Shown piece by piece: positions 38,070-46,783 of a stretch of 64,000 nucleotides of DNA. The stretch's first letter is position 1, and every line of letters begins with the position of its first letter. The position numbers and the translations under genes are program-made. The notes under the pieces were generated by a model that was given only the letters and a program-made list of their open reading frames with translations, was not told the origin of the DNA and ran no database searches. Source of the DNA: Clostridium_AD sp964467165 (GTDB taxonomy: Bacteria > Bacillota > Clostridia > Clostridiales > Clostridiaceae); the NCBI GenBank assembly GCA_964467165.1, contig CAYXOL010000010.1, positions 1 to 64,000 on the forward strand. The letters run 5' to 3'.

Positions 38070-38627
38070 ATGATAGAACCAATACTTATAGCACTTTTTT
38101 TGGGGAAAATAAAAGGGTACAAAGTAAGACCGCTTTTTAAGATATGGGCAATATATCCAGTTTTTATATTTGTTCTTATGTATTTAATTTTAGAGGTTAT
38201 GATATTTAATAATAATTATACATTGATAAAGTATACGGGCATTTTTCATTATCTTTATCTCTTATCATTTTTGATTTTGATTATCAAATATAAACTTAAT
38301 ATTAGCGCAATTATAGGGTCAATATTTATTTTTATTGGAAGCATTTTAAATAATATAGCAATAGCAGCTAATAATGGAAAAATGCCTGTATTCCCAACCT
38401 TATCCTACTTAACTGGTTATGCAAAACCAGATTCTTTTATGAAGGTTGAAGATATACATATTTTAGGGAGTTCAGTAACTAAACTTAAATTTTTAACAGA
38501 TATATTTGATGTGGGATACTGTGTTATGAGCATTGGGGATATATGTATAAGGGTTTTTGCATTTATCATTATATTTAATACTATAAAGGTCATTAATGAA
38601 ACAAAAATAACAAAGGCTAAACTTTAA
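38070..38627 (+). CDS. DUF5317 family membrane protein
   Basis: 185 residues with about four membrane segments and the DUF5317 pattern: YLLSFLILIIKYKLN, SIFIFIGSILNNIAIAANNG and KMPVF, then FDVGYCVMSIGDICI. Function unknown. It starts 30 bases after the permease stop behind GAGGAATATAT, so it is the third gene of the ABC operon. Confidence 0.8.
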   Translation: MIEPILIALFLGKIKGYKVRPLFKIWAIYPVFIFVLMYLILEVMIFNNNYTLIKYTGIFHYLYLLSFLILIIKYKLNISAIIGSIFIFIGSILNNIAIAANNGKMPVFPTLSYLTGYAKPDSFMKVEDIHILGSSVTKLKFLTDIFDVGYCVMSIGDICIRVFAFIIIFNTIKVINETKITKAKL

Positions 38628-38748
38628 CATGAATATTATTTGAAATTAAATAATATTATAAAAGATATATCGTATTTTGTAATATTAATGATATAATTAT
38701 TCATATATGTATAAAATATTTATATAGTTGTTAGGGGAGAAATAAAGG

Positions 38749-39234
38749 ATGTTGAAATTGTCATTATTAGAAGTAGTTTTAAGAGCGCTGCCAGAGGGAT
38801 TTTTAATTATTTTTGCAGTTTATGCATTTTCTAAGTCTGTTATTAGTGTAAAAAAATATATAATATCAAGTTTAATTTATGTTATGGCAGTATATTTAAT
38901 AAGGTTATTACCAATACAATATGGTGTACACACTATTCTTAATATTATAGTAATTATTGTATTAACTACCAATATAAATAAAATTGGTATAATTAAATCT
39001 ATACAAGGAAGCATCATGGCAATGATTCTTGAATTTATTTGTGAAGGAGTTAATATGATTATAATTAGATATATATTTAAAGTGAATGTGGTTAATATAT
39101 TATCGAATACATCATTAAAAATATTATATGGCATTCCATCATTGGTTATTTTTGCAACTACAATATTCACATATTACTTCTATTTAGCTGGAAGAAAAAA
39201 GTTGAATGAGGTAATAAATGGAGAAATTATCTAA
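38749..39234 (+). CDS. Membrane protein resembling an AgrC-type sensor domain without kinase
   Basis: 161 residues, five or six hydrophobic segments: near 8-25, 36-50, 58-75, 85-106 and 120-148. The opening LLEVVLRALPEGFLIIFAVY and the RLLPIQYGVHTILNIIVIIV stretch recall the polytopic N-terminal sensor region of clostridial AgrC-like histidine kinases, but the frame stops before any HisKA or HATPase domain. It overlaps agrB by 17 bases, so the two are translationally coupled. It may be a stand-alone peptide receptor or a helper of AgrB; both are inference. GGGGAGAAA precedes the ATG. Confidence 0.65.
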   Translation: MLKLSLLEVVLRALPEGFLIIFAVYAFSKSVISVKKYIISSLIYVMAVYLIRLLPIQYGVHTILNIIVIIVLTTNINKIGIIKSIQGSIMAMILEFICEGVNMIIIRYIFKVNVVNILSNTSLKILYGIPSLVIFATTIFTYYFYLAGRKKLNEVINGEII

Positions 39235-39859
39235 TAGTATTGCTAATAAAGTAGCATTAGAATTATCCCTTGATCAGGATAATAGAGAGGTAATTGCCTA
39301 TGGAACTTTTGCTTTAATGCAGATGCTTGTTTCTATAATTTTTGTATTTCTATTTGGATTGTTATTTCATGTAGCTTTTGCAGCTCTAATAATTTCTTTT
39401 ACAGCTGCTTTTCTCAGAAAGTATTCTGGAGGGGTTCATGCAAGTTCCCCAGGAAATTGCACTTTCATAGGCACACTAGTATGTGTAGGACAAGCGTTAT
39501 TAATATCACTATTAATACGACCTGTGGTTAATTTAAAATTAACTATAGTACTAGGGGCTCTGATATTTATATGGTCCTATTACATAATTTATAAAGTTGC
39601 GCCAGTTGACAGCCTAGCAAAACCTATAGTAAAAGAAGAAAAAAGAAAGCGGATGAAGAAAGGATCTATAATACTTTTAAGTGTATATTTAATTATAGCC
39701 GTAGTTTTTATCCTATTGTATTTGAGTAGTGGCGAAAGTAAACTTCTTTTTTATGCTTTATGCTTATATTCTGGTACATTATGGCAAATATTCACACTAA
39801 CGACCTTAGGACACTTATTAGTAGGTAAATTAGATACCTTTTTAAATCATATATATTAA
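39218..39859 (+). CDS. agrB: AgrB: autoinducing-peptide processing membrane endopeptidase
   Basis: 213 residues. SGGVHASSPGNCT supplies catalytic H74 and C81 with the seven-residue spacing of AgrB Cys proteases. Six membrane segments are visible, with a Lys/Arg-rich loop (KEEKRKRMKKGS, about 140-150). AgrB cuts the AgrD precursor and forms the thiolactone. Upstream overlap with the receptor-like gene and agrD 19 bases downstream define the locus. No agrC or agrA follows; the next gene is a c-di-GMP protein. Confidence 0.9.
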   Translation: MEKLSNSIANKVALELSLDQDNREVIAYGTFALMQMLVSIIFVFLFGLLFHVAFAALIISFTAAFLRKYSGGVHASSPGNCTFIGTLVCVGQALLISLLIRPVVNLKLTIVLGALIFIWSYYIIYKVAPVDSLAKPIVKEEKRKRMKKGSIILLSVYLIIAVVFILLYLSSGESKLLFYALCLYSGTLWQIFTLTTLGHLLVGKLDTFLNHIY

Positions 39860-39877
39860 GAAATGGGGGTAAATAGT

Positions 39878-40012
39878 ATGGAATTTGTAAAAAAACATTT
39901 ATTTGCGTTAATTGCAGTGGTAACAACTCTTGTAGCAACTTCTGTAGCTTCTTCAGCATGTTGGTGGGCTTCTTATCAGCCAGAAGAACCAAAATGTCTA
40001 AGAGAAAAATAA
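39878..40012 (+). CDS. agrD: AgrD-type cyclic lactone autoinducer precursor
   Basis: 44 residues, too short to be found by length alone. An amphipathic N-terminus (MEFVKKHLFALIAVVTTLVA) leads to SSACWWASYQPEEPK and a charged tail CLREK. C28 is the expected ring cysteine, and AgrB cleavage after the aromatic Y33 would give a ring from C-W-W-A-S-Y. The acidic PEEPK tail is typical of AgrD. An additional Cys (C40) in the tail is unusual. GGGGGT lies 8-12 bases before the ATG. The ring boundaries are inferred, not seen. Confidence 0.85.
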   Translation: MEFVKKHLFALIAVVTTLVATSVASSACWWASYQPEEPKCLREK

Positions 40013-40022
40013 TAAGTAGATG

Positions 40023-40046
40023 AGGTCAGGTTACTGGCCTTTTTTA
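40023..40046 (+). terminator. Terminator after agrD
   Basis: AGGTCAG and CTGGCCT form a 7-bp stem (one G-U) around GTTA and are followed by TTTTTTATTT. It separates the agr locus from the GGDEF/HD-GYP gene. Confidence 0.8.
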
Positions 40047-40080
40047 TTTAGTGGAATTAATTTGATGAGGTAGGGATGAT

Positions 40081-41775
40081 ATGGGTAATTTAAAAGATGA
40101 TAAGCAGAAAAAAATTGGAGAAATAGTATCAATAGTAAAAGTAGCTTCCTTATTATTTTCAGGAATAGCATTTCTACGATATTTCTTCAATGGTACAAGC
40201 ATAGAAGAAGTTACTAGTTATAGTTTTATTTCATTCTTTGTATTAATATTAATATTATTGTCAATATATTTTATATGGTCATTTTCAACTGTAGAAAAAA
40301 TAAATTATAAATATATTAACATTGTACAATTAATAGAAAATATTGTATTTATTCTATTTTTTATTACTGTTATATTTTATTCAGGTAAAAATACAAGTGA
40401 CTATAAATTTTTATTTTTATTTATTATAATAACTTCAACCTTGCAACAAGGTATGAAACAAGGTATGTTAGTGGCTTGTATTTCTTCATTTTTTATATTA
40501 GCCTTAGATCTTATTATGGGTATACCTAATGTACAAATTAATCAGTATTTTGAGAATGATCTAATTTTAGCGGCGGTTTTTATTCTTACTGCATGGCCAT
40601 TAGGGTTTTATGTAAAACTTGAAAATGAACATATAACAAAACTTGAGGGCCTGGCAAATGAAGATGGACTCACAGGTCTTTATAATCATAGATTTTTTTA
40701 TGATGCATTAGGGGAAATAATGAAAACAAGCGAAATAGATAACAGTTTAGTTTCCATGATGTTATTAGATATAGATTATTTTAAAATTTACAACGATCTT
40801 AATGGACATCAAATGGGTGATGAGGTTCTTAGAAAAATTGGGTTTATAATAAAGAATAGTTTTAGAAAAGGCGATGTAGTGGCAAGATATGGCGGAGAAG
40901 AATTTGCAATAATTCTTCCAAATACTTCTGAGTCAGAAGCTATAAAACTTGCAGAAGAATTAAGAATTAAGATAGAAAAGACTTATTTCAATGGCGAAGA
41001 AAATCAGCCAAATGGTAAAGTAACTGTCTCAATAGGAATATCAATTTATCCAGATAAAGCTAAAAATGCTATTGAACTTTTTAAAAGTGCGGATGATGCA
41101 CTTTATAGGGCGAAATTTTTTGATAAAAATAGGGTAGAAACTTATACTTCTATATTAGATGAATTAAAAATCGATACAGAAGATGAACATATAGATATTA
41201 TCACATCAATAAAAACTCTGATAAGTGTTATTAATGCTAAGGATAAATACACCTATGGTCATGTTGAAAGGGTAGTTATATATAGTAGGCTGATAGCGGA
41301 TAAACTTGAATTAAATGAGAAAAATAAAAAAGAATTAATATATGGTGCCTATATGCATGACATTGGTAAAATAAATATTCAAAAGGAAATATTAATTAAA
41401 AATATGCCATTAACTTCAGAAGAATGGGAAATAATGAAACAACATTCAGTAAATGGAGTAGAGATTATAAAATCCGTTGAGTCACTTAAGGAAATTGCAC
41501 CTTTAATACTACATCATCATGAAAGATATGATGGCAAAGGATATCCTGATAATTTAAAAGGGGAAAATATACCTTACCTTGCGAGGATACTAACAGTAGT
41601 GGACTGCTTCGATGCTATGACGTCTTGTAGACCCTACAATAAAAGAAAAACTTACAAAGAAGCTATTGATGAGATTAAAAGATGCAGTGGTACTCAGTTT
41701 GATAAAGACATTGTTGATTCTTTTATCCAGGCTATTATGGAAAGTGAAAAGGGAAATGGTATTATAAATTCTTAA
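40081..41775 (+). CDS. Membrane GGDEF/HD-GYP protein (c-di-GMP synthesis and breakdown)
   Basis: 564 residues. Six membrane segments in the first 190 residues, then GGDEF (RYGGEEFAIILP) with an RKGD inhibitory site five residues upstream, then a C-terminal HD-GYP domain (HDIGKINIQKEIL; HHHERYDGKGYP). Both catalytic signatures look intact, so the protein could both make and degrade c-di-GMP. The polytopic N-terminus may sense a membrane signal; it is just downstream of agrD but separated by a terminator. GAGGTAGGG precedes the ATG. Confidence 0.9.
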   Translation: MGNLKDDKQKKIGEIVSIVKVASLLFSGIAFLRYFFNGTSIEEVTSYSFISFFVLILILLSIYFIWSFSTVEKINYKYINIVQLIENIVFILFFITVIFYSGKNTSDYKFLFLFIIITSTLQQGMKQGMLVACISSFFILALDLIMGIPNVQINQYFENDLILAAVFILTAWPLGFYVKLENEHITKLEGLANEDGLTGLYNHRFFYDALGEIMKTSEIDNSLVSMMLLDIDYFKIYNDLNGHQMGDEVLRKIGFIIKNSFRKGDVVARYGGEEFAIILPNTSESEAIKLAEELRIKIEKTYFNGEENQPNGKVTVSIGISIYPDKAKNAIELFKSADDALYRAKFFDKNRVETYTSILDELKIDTEDEHIDIITSIKTLISVINAKDKYTYGHVERVVIYSRLIADKLELNEKNKKELIYGAYMHDIGKINIQKEILIKNMPLTSEEWEIMKQHSVNGVEIIKSVESLKEIAPLILHHHERYDGKGYPDNLKGENIPYLARILTVVDCFDAMTSCRPYNKRKTYKEAIDEIKRCSGTQFDKDIVDSFIQAIMESEKGNGIINS

Positions 41776-41793
41776 AACATATAAAGAAAAGTT

Positions 41794-41826
41794 AAAATGG
41801 ACACCGCGGGGTGCCCACTTTAATTT
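41794..41826 (+). terminator. Terminator after the GGDEF/HD-GYP gene
   Basis: TGGACACC and GGTGCCCA pair with one mismatch around GCGG, flanked by AAAA and followed by CTTTAATTT. Confidence 0.65.
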
Positions 41827-41842
41827 AAAGGAAAAATTCTTT

Positions 41843-41926
41843 TACGGTACCTGTAGAAAACCCCTTGACAAATCAAACAGGTACCGTTACAATATATTCA
41901 GATGGTACCTGTACAAACGGTACCGG
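41843..41926 (+). promoter_or_regulatory. MarR operon promoter with four GGTACC operator sites
   Basis: TTGACA (41865-41870), a 17-base spacer and TACAAT (41888-41893) make a near-consensus sigma-A promoter. GGTACC palindromes occur at 41846, 41880, 41904 and 41919, each in a context like ACGGTACCTGTA. One lies upstream of the -35, one in the spacer and two downstream of the start point, so repressor binding would block the promoter. The adjacent MarR gene is the obvious regulator. Confidence 0.75.
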
Positions 41927-41949
41927 TTTAATATGAAAGGGGTTTTAAT

Positions 41950-42603
41950 ATGAACGAAATGAATAACGAACTTTATGAAAAACTTTCACGTCTCCAGTGG
42001 CTGCGTCACAAACAGCATATGCGCGCCCACGTCGAAGGCAGCCTGATGGCCGACCCAACACGCGGACAAGGGCGAATCCTCGCTATGCTCAAAATGCAGG
42101 ATGGCATTTCCACAAAAGATTTGTCTTACATGCTTGGCATCCGCATTTCCTCGCTGAACGAGCTTCTTTTAAAGATGGAAAAGAGCGGCTATATCGCTCG
42201 TGAGCCCTCCGAAGCCGACAAGCGCGTGATGCTTGTGAAACTGACCCCAAAAGGTAAAAATGAACAACAACAGGAATTAAATCCCGGTGACATTTTCAAT
42301 TGTCTATCAGAGGAGGAACAAAGTACATTTGCAGATTATCTAGACCGTATAATCCTGGTTATCGAAACTGAGATTGGCGTGGAAGTAAATGACGATGAAC
42401 GCGACTGGTGGACGCGCGTCGGAGGTGAACGCATGGGTGACGGAATGCTTGAGCACCTTGCTCATATGCGGCGCAGTGGTTTTGACCCTCATCAAATTTC
42501 TGGCCGGCATGGATTCGGCCGGTTCTCGCAGGGGGAGCATATAGGCAAACCAGGAATGCCGACCTCGCCGCCTAAAGCTCCACGCGACCCAGAAGATGAA
42601 TAG
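41950..42603 (+). CDS. MarR-family transcriptional regulator with long C-terminal tail
   Basis: 217 residues. The winged HTH (about 35-110) has QGRILAMLKMQDGISTKDLS, ISSLNELLLKMEKSGYIARE and EADKRVMLVKLTPKG. The last 65 residues (WWTRVGGERMGDGMLEHLAH and onward, ending in a Pro-rich PGMPTSPPKAPRDPEDE tail) are outside the usual MarR fold. Base composition is mosaic: about 41990-42250 and 42390-42600 are GC-rich, 42255-42385 AT-rich, both unlike the flanks, which suggests transfer. It is followed by the two-gene ABC exporter and probably represses it through the GGTACC sites. Confidence 0.88.
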   Translation: MNEMNNELYEKLSRLQWLRHKQHMRAHVEGSLMADPTRGQGRILAMLKMQDGISTKDLSYMLGIRISSLNELLLKMEKSGYIAREPSEADKRVMLVKLTPKGKNEQQQELNPGDIFNCLSEEEQSTFADYLDRIILVIETEIGVEVNDDERDWWTRVGGERMGDGMLEHLAHMRRSGFDPHQISGRHGFGRFSQGEHIGKPGMPTSPPKAPRDPEDE

Positions 42604-43049
42604 GTAGCTATAGCATTTAACTTCCGTTTAAGTAATTTTTAAATATCAAATCATTAAAAAGAATATCTTGAAAAAAATATTATAGCAATTCAAGATTCTC
42701 ATTCAAGAAGGTCATTACAATCACGCCTGCATCTAGAACTTAGAATAGCAGGCGCAACAACCAAATCACAAAGCTATCTCAAAGAACTTTACAAGCAAGA
42801 CCTGTTAATATTAAATTAAATAAATATATTGAAGAAATCTAACGTATCTTTCTTTTGAAAAAAGTATAGCATACACTAGGTCTATTAAATTTACCCAAAA
42901 TCATGACTTTAGAAAAGCAAAGCACCAACAATCAGCTGGTGCTAATGTTTCACTTGTTTTGGGACATTTTCAAAAATGCTTTACATAAGAAGTAGTAAAG
43001 AATAGTTTGAGCTCAGTGATATCACTGAGGATTGGAGAGGAATTGTTAA
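42604..43049. other. 446-base intergenic region between MarR and the exporter
   Basis: No intact gene. A plus-strand stretch at about 42670-42820 encodes SRRSLQSRLHLELRIAGATT and YLKELYKQDLLILN without a start, a remnant of unknown origin. AGCACCA/TGGTGCT at 42919-42942 is a hairpin, and a perfect palindrome at 43012-43029 lies close to the exporter ribosome site. Confidence 0.4.
43012..43029. promoter_or_regulatory. 18-bp perfect palindrome in the exporter leader
   Basis: CTCAGTGATATCACTGAG is fully self-complementary and ends about 6 bases before the GGAGAGG ribosome site. In RNA it would form a tight hairpin just upstream of that site, which could modulate translation; in DNA it could be an operator. 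Confidence 0.5.
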
Positions 43050-44774
43050 ATGATTAAATTGTTCAGATTTCTAAAACAATATACAGCATATATAGTTGTT
43101 ACTATTGTACTTCTTTTTGCACAAGTACTTTCAAATCTCTATTTACCCACCTTAATGGCAGATATTGTTGATAAAGGCTTAGTTAATAAAAATATTAACT
43201 ACATTATTAAAATTGGTGCTTTTATGTTACTCATTGCAGCAGGAGGAACTTTATGCTCAATTATAGCTGCCAACCTCTCATCAAGAACAGCAGTAGGTTT
43301 TGGAAAGATATTACGTAAAAATATCTTTGCTAAAGTTGAAAGCTTTTCATTGCATGAGTTTGACAAATTAGGAACCGCCACACTGATTACAAGAACGACT
43401 AATGATGTAACCCAAGTTCAACAAGCATCAATTATGATTCTTAGTATGATAGTTACAGCTCCTATGACTTGTGTTGGTGGAATCATTATGGTCTTGAAAC
43501 AAGATACATCTTTAGCTTGGGTGCTTGTGGTTGCAGTACCAATACTGTTTTGTATTATTGGTATTACATTTATAAAAGGTATGCCAGTATTTAAGGTAAT
43601 GCAGAAAAAAATAGATAAATTAAATCTTGTTTTACGGGAAAATCTTACAGGCATCAGAGTGGTACGTGCTTTTAATCGTATTGATAAAGAAAAAGCACGA
43701 TTTGATAATGCTAGTGTAGACCTCATGGACAACGCAATTAAGACCAATTTAATCATGGCTACGTTAATGCCTGTAATGACGCTTATTATGAGCTTAACAA
43801 CTGTGTCACTTGTTTGGTTTGGCGCTATTAGAATAGAATCCGGAGCAATGCAAATTGGATCACTTTTAGCATTTATTCAATATGCTACTCAAATATTATT
43901 TTCAGTACTCATGCTGGTTATGTTATTTATAATGGTGCCTCGTGCTCAGGTTTCGGCAGTGAGAATCAATGAAGTACTTGAAACTGTCCAAGACATAATT
44001 GATCCCGAAAAATCAAAAATAGCAAGTAGTAAAAGAGGTTTTGTTGAATTTAAAGATGTTTCCTTTAGATATCCTGGCGCAGATCAGCCTGCGCTTAGTA
44101 ATATAACCTTTAGTGCTAAACCAGGTGAAACAACAGCAATTATTGGAGGTACTGGCTCAGGTAAATCAACATTGATCAATTTAATTACACGTTTCTATGA
44201 TGTTGAAAGCGGTATTGTTTTGGTTGATGGAGTGGATGTTCGAGAAATGAGTCAAAAATCGCTTCGCTTAAAAATAGGTCTTGTACCTCAAAACACAATA
44301 CTTTTTTCTGGTACTATTGCTGAAAATATAAGGTACGGAAAAGAAGATGCTACCATGGAAGAAATTGAGCATGCGGTTTCTGTTGCGGAGGCTACAGAAT
44401 TTGTCACAGAGATAGAAGCAGGTTTTGAACACCATATTGCCCAGGGCGGAACCAATGTTTCTGGAGGACAGAAGCAACGTCTCTCAATTGCCCGTGCCTT
44501 AATTAGAAAAGCTGAGATATATATTTTTGACGATAGTTTCTCCGCGCTTGACTCTAAAACGGATGCCAAGCTACGTGCAGCTCTTAAACCTGAAATCTCG
44601 GATGCTACAGTTTTTATTATTGCTCAAAGTGTTTCAACTGTTAGAAATGCTGATAGGATTATAGTCTTAGACGATGGCAAAATATCAGGCATTGGAACCC
44701 ATGAAGAACTGCGTAAAACCTGTAAGGTATATTGTGAGATTGTAGCTTCACAGCTTTCAAAGGAGGAATTATAA
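43050..44774 (+). CDS. Heterodimeric ABC exporter subunit 1 (degenerate catalytic Glu)
   Basis: 574 residues: six membrane segments (to about 310), then an ATPase domain with GGTGSGKST, signature VSGGQKQR and Walker B IYIFDDSFSALD. The residue after the Walker B Asp is Asp, not the catalytic Glu, so one ATP site is degenerate. This, with the partner's normal Glu and altered signature, is the pattern of type IV heterodimeric exporters such as BmrCD or TM287/288. It overlaps the partner gene by one base. Multidrug efflux under MarR control is expected. Confidence 0.9.
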   Translation: MIKLFRFLKQYTAYIVVTIVLLFAQVLSNLYLPTLMADIVDKGLVNKNINYIIKIGAFMLLIAAGGTLCSIIAANLSSRTAVGFGKILRKNIFAKVESFSLHEFDKLGTATLITRTTNDVTQVQQASIMILSMIVTAPMTCVGGIIMVLKQDTSLAWVLVVAVPILFCIIGITFIKGMPVFKVMQKKIDKLNLVLRENLTGIRVVRAFNRIDKEKARFDNASVDLMDNAIKTNLIMATLMPVMTLIMSLTTVSLVWFGAIRIESGAMQIGSLLAFIQYATQILFSVLMLVMLFIMVPRAQVSAVRINEVLETVQDIIDPEKSKIASSKRGFVEFKDVSFRYPGADQPALSNITFSAKPGETTAIIGGTGSGKSTLINLITRFYDVESGIVLVDGVDVREMSQKSLRLKIGLVPQNTILFSGTIAENIRYGKEDATMEEIEHAVSVAEATEFVTEIEAGFEHHIAQGGTNVSGGQKQRLSIARALIRKAEIYIFDDSFSALDSKTDAKLRAALKPEISDATVFIIAQSVSTVRNADRIIVLDDGKISGIGTHEELRKTCKVYCEIVASQLSKEEL

Positions 44775-46666
44775 TGAGTGAAAAACGTAAGGATGATAAA
44801 CCACAGAAAGGTTTTGGGGGAGGGGGTCCCATGGGATCACTTGGAAAACCGGCAGATAAGTCAATAAATTTCAAGGTGACACTTGTAAGGCTTCTTAGAT
44901 ATTTAAAGCCTCAAAGAATCAAATTTATTGCCGTGTTTATATTTACAATTCTGAGTACAATTTTTAGTGTTATTGCTCCCAAAATTATGGGTAAGGCTAT
45001 AACAAAAATAGCAGAAGGCTCTGGAGCTAAAATCATGGCTATGAAGATGCATAAGCCTATTCCGCCAATGGACTTCACTTATATCGGACAAATTTTGTTA
45101 ATCCTTTTAGGGTTATATCTTATTAGTGCGGCATTTAGTTATCTGCAACAATATATTATGGCTGGAGTTTCCCAGAAAACAGTTTATAATATGCGAAGGG
45201 AAGTTGATGAGAAGCTCTCCCTCTTGCCCCTTAAGTTCTTTGATGCAAGAACACATGGGGAAATATTGAGCCGTGTTACCAATGACATCGATAATATATC
45301 AACTTCCTTGCAGCAAAGTCTTACTCAACTGATTACTTCTATTGTAACGATTATTTTTGTTGTTGTAATGATGCTTTCAATAAGTCCCTTATTAACAGTT
45401 GTTGTTATTTTAACGCTACCACTTTACCTTGTAGTAACAATGAATGTTGCAAAACACTCTCAGAAACACTTTGCGTCTCAGCAAAAATCCCTGGGGGAAC
45501 TTAATGGTCATGTTGAAGAAATGTACACCGGACACAAGATCGTAAAGGCTTTTGGGCGTGAGGATGAATCCGTGGAAACATTTAATTCTATTAATGATAA
45601 ACTCTATACTGCTGGCTATAACGCACAGTTTATCTCAGGTATAATAATGCCTTTAATAAAATTTGTTGGAAATATAGGATATGTTATTATCTGTGTTATC
45701 GGCGGAATTCTAGCAACTAGGGGTACAATGACAATAGGTGATATTCTAGCATTTATTCAATATTCAGGACAATTCACTGGGCCAATAGCTCAGGCTTCTA
45801 ATATGGCTAATATTATTCAATCAACTGTGGCATCTGCTGAACGTATCTTCGAACTTTTAGATGAGAATGAAGAATTGCCGGACGCTTCTGATGCAAAAGT
45901 AATAATTTTTCCTAAGGGAGAGGTAAAATTTGAAAATGTAGATTTTAGCTATAAAAAAGGCGAATCACTTATAAAGAATATGAATATTGAAGTCAAACAA
46001 GGACAGACAATCGCTATCGTTGGACCAACTGGTGCGGGTAAGACTACAATAGTTAATTTATTAATGCGATTCTATGAAATAGATGGCGGTAAAATCACAA
46101 TTGACGGAGTGAATATAAGAGACATAAAACGTGGTGAACTACGTAATATGTTTGGTATGGTACTTCAGGATACTTGGCTTTTCAATGGTACTATAATGGA
46201 AAATATTGCTTATGGCAAAGAGGGAGCAACAGAAAAAGAAGTTATAGAGGCAGCAAGTGCAGCTCATGCACACCACTTTATTAAGACACTTCCTGATGGA
46301 TATAATACAATATTAAATGAAGAAGCTTCAAATATATCCCAAGGTCAAAAACAGCTTCTTACTATAGCTCGCGCAATACTTGCAAATCCAACTATTATGA
46401 TACTAGATGAAGCTACAAGTAGTGTTGACTCAAGAACAGAAGTTTATATACAAAGGGCTATGACTGCGCTAATGCAAAATAAAACAAGTTTTGTAATTGC
46501 ACATAGACTTTCTACAATTAGAGATGCAGAATTAATATTAGTTATGGATAAAGGAAGTATTATTGAGGTGGGGAGTCATAACAAGCTTCTTGCTAAAAAT
46601 GGTTTCTATGCAGAGCTTTATAATAGTCAGTTTACTGGTGGATCTATGTCTAAGATATTGACATAG
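44774..46666 (+). CDS. Heterodimeric ABC exporter subunit 2 (canonical catalytic Glu)
   Basis: 630 residues. The N-terminal extension has a Gly-rich stretch (PQKGFGGGGPMGSLGKP) before the membrane domain. Six membrane segments, then an ATPase domain with GPTGAGKTT, signature NISQGQKQLLT (SQGQ replaces SGGQ) and Walker B IMILDEATSSVD with the catalytic Glu intact. It therefore complements subunit 1 in one functional and one degenerate site. Start ATG overlaps the previous stop as TAATG; AGGAGGA is upstream. Confidence 0.92.
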   Translation: MSEKRKDDKPQKGFGGGGPMGSLGKPADKSINFKVTLVRLLRYLKPQRIKFIAVFIFTILSTIFSVIAPKIMGKAITKIAEGSGAKIMAMKMHKPIPPMDFTYIGQILLILLGLYLISAAFSYLQQYIMAGVSQKTVYNMRREVDEKLSLLPLKFFDARTHGEILSRVTNDIDNISTSLQQSLTQLITSIVTIIFVVVMMLSISPLLTVVVILTLPLYLVVTMNVAKHSQKHFASQQKSLGELNGHVEEMYTGHKIVKAFGREDESVETFNSINDKLYTAGYNAQFISGIIMPLIKFVGNIGYVIICVIGGILATRGTMTIGDILAFIQYSGQFTGPIAQASNMANIIQSTVASAERIFELLDENEELPDASDAKVIIFPKGEVKFENVDFSYKKGESLIKNMNIEVKQGQTIAIVGPTGAGKTTIVNLLMRFYEIDGGKITIDGVNIRDIKRGELRNMFGMVLQDTWLFNGTIMENIAYGKEGATEKEVIEAASAAHAHHFIKTLPDGYNTILNEEASNISQGQKQLLTIARAILANPTIMILDEATSSVDSRTEVYIQRAMTALMQNKTSFVIAHRLSTIRDAELILVMDKGSIIEVGSHNKLLAKNGFYAELYNSQFTGGSMSKILT

Positions 46667-46783
46667 ATCCATAGTGGATTATATGTTGTAACATTGTTAT
46701 GAGAGCCAAAGTGAATTTTTTTTAGCCATATTAGAAATGCAAAAAACAAACTAAATTAAACCTATGAAAAAGGCAAAAAACAT

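Noticed and set aside
41997..42203. 68-residue Arg-rich frame overlapping the MarR gene
   Set aside because: It arises from the GC-rich segment in another frame; the MarR frame has clear HTH homology and a promoter.
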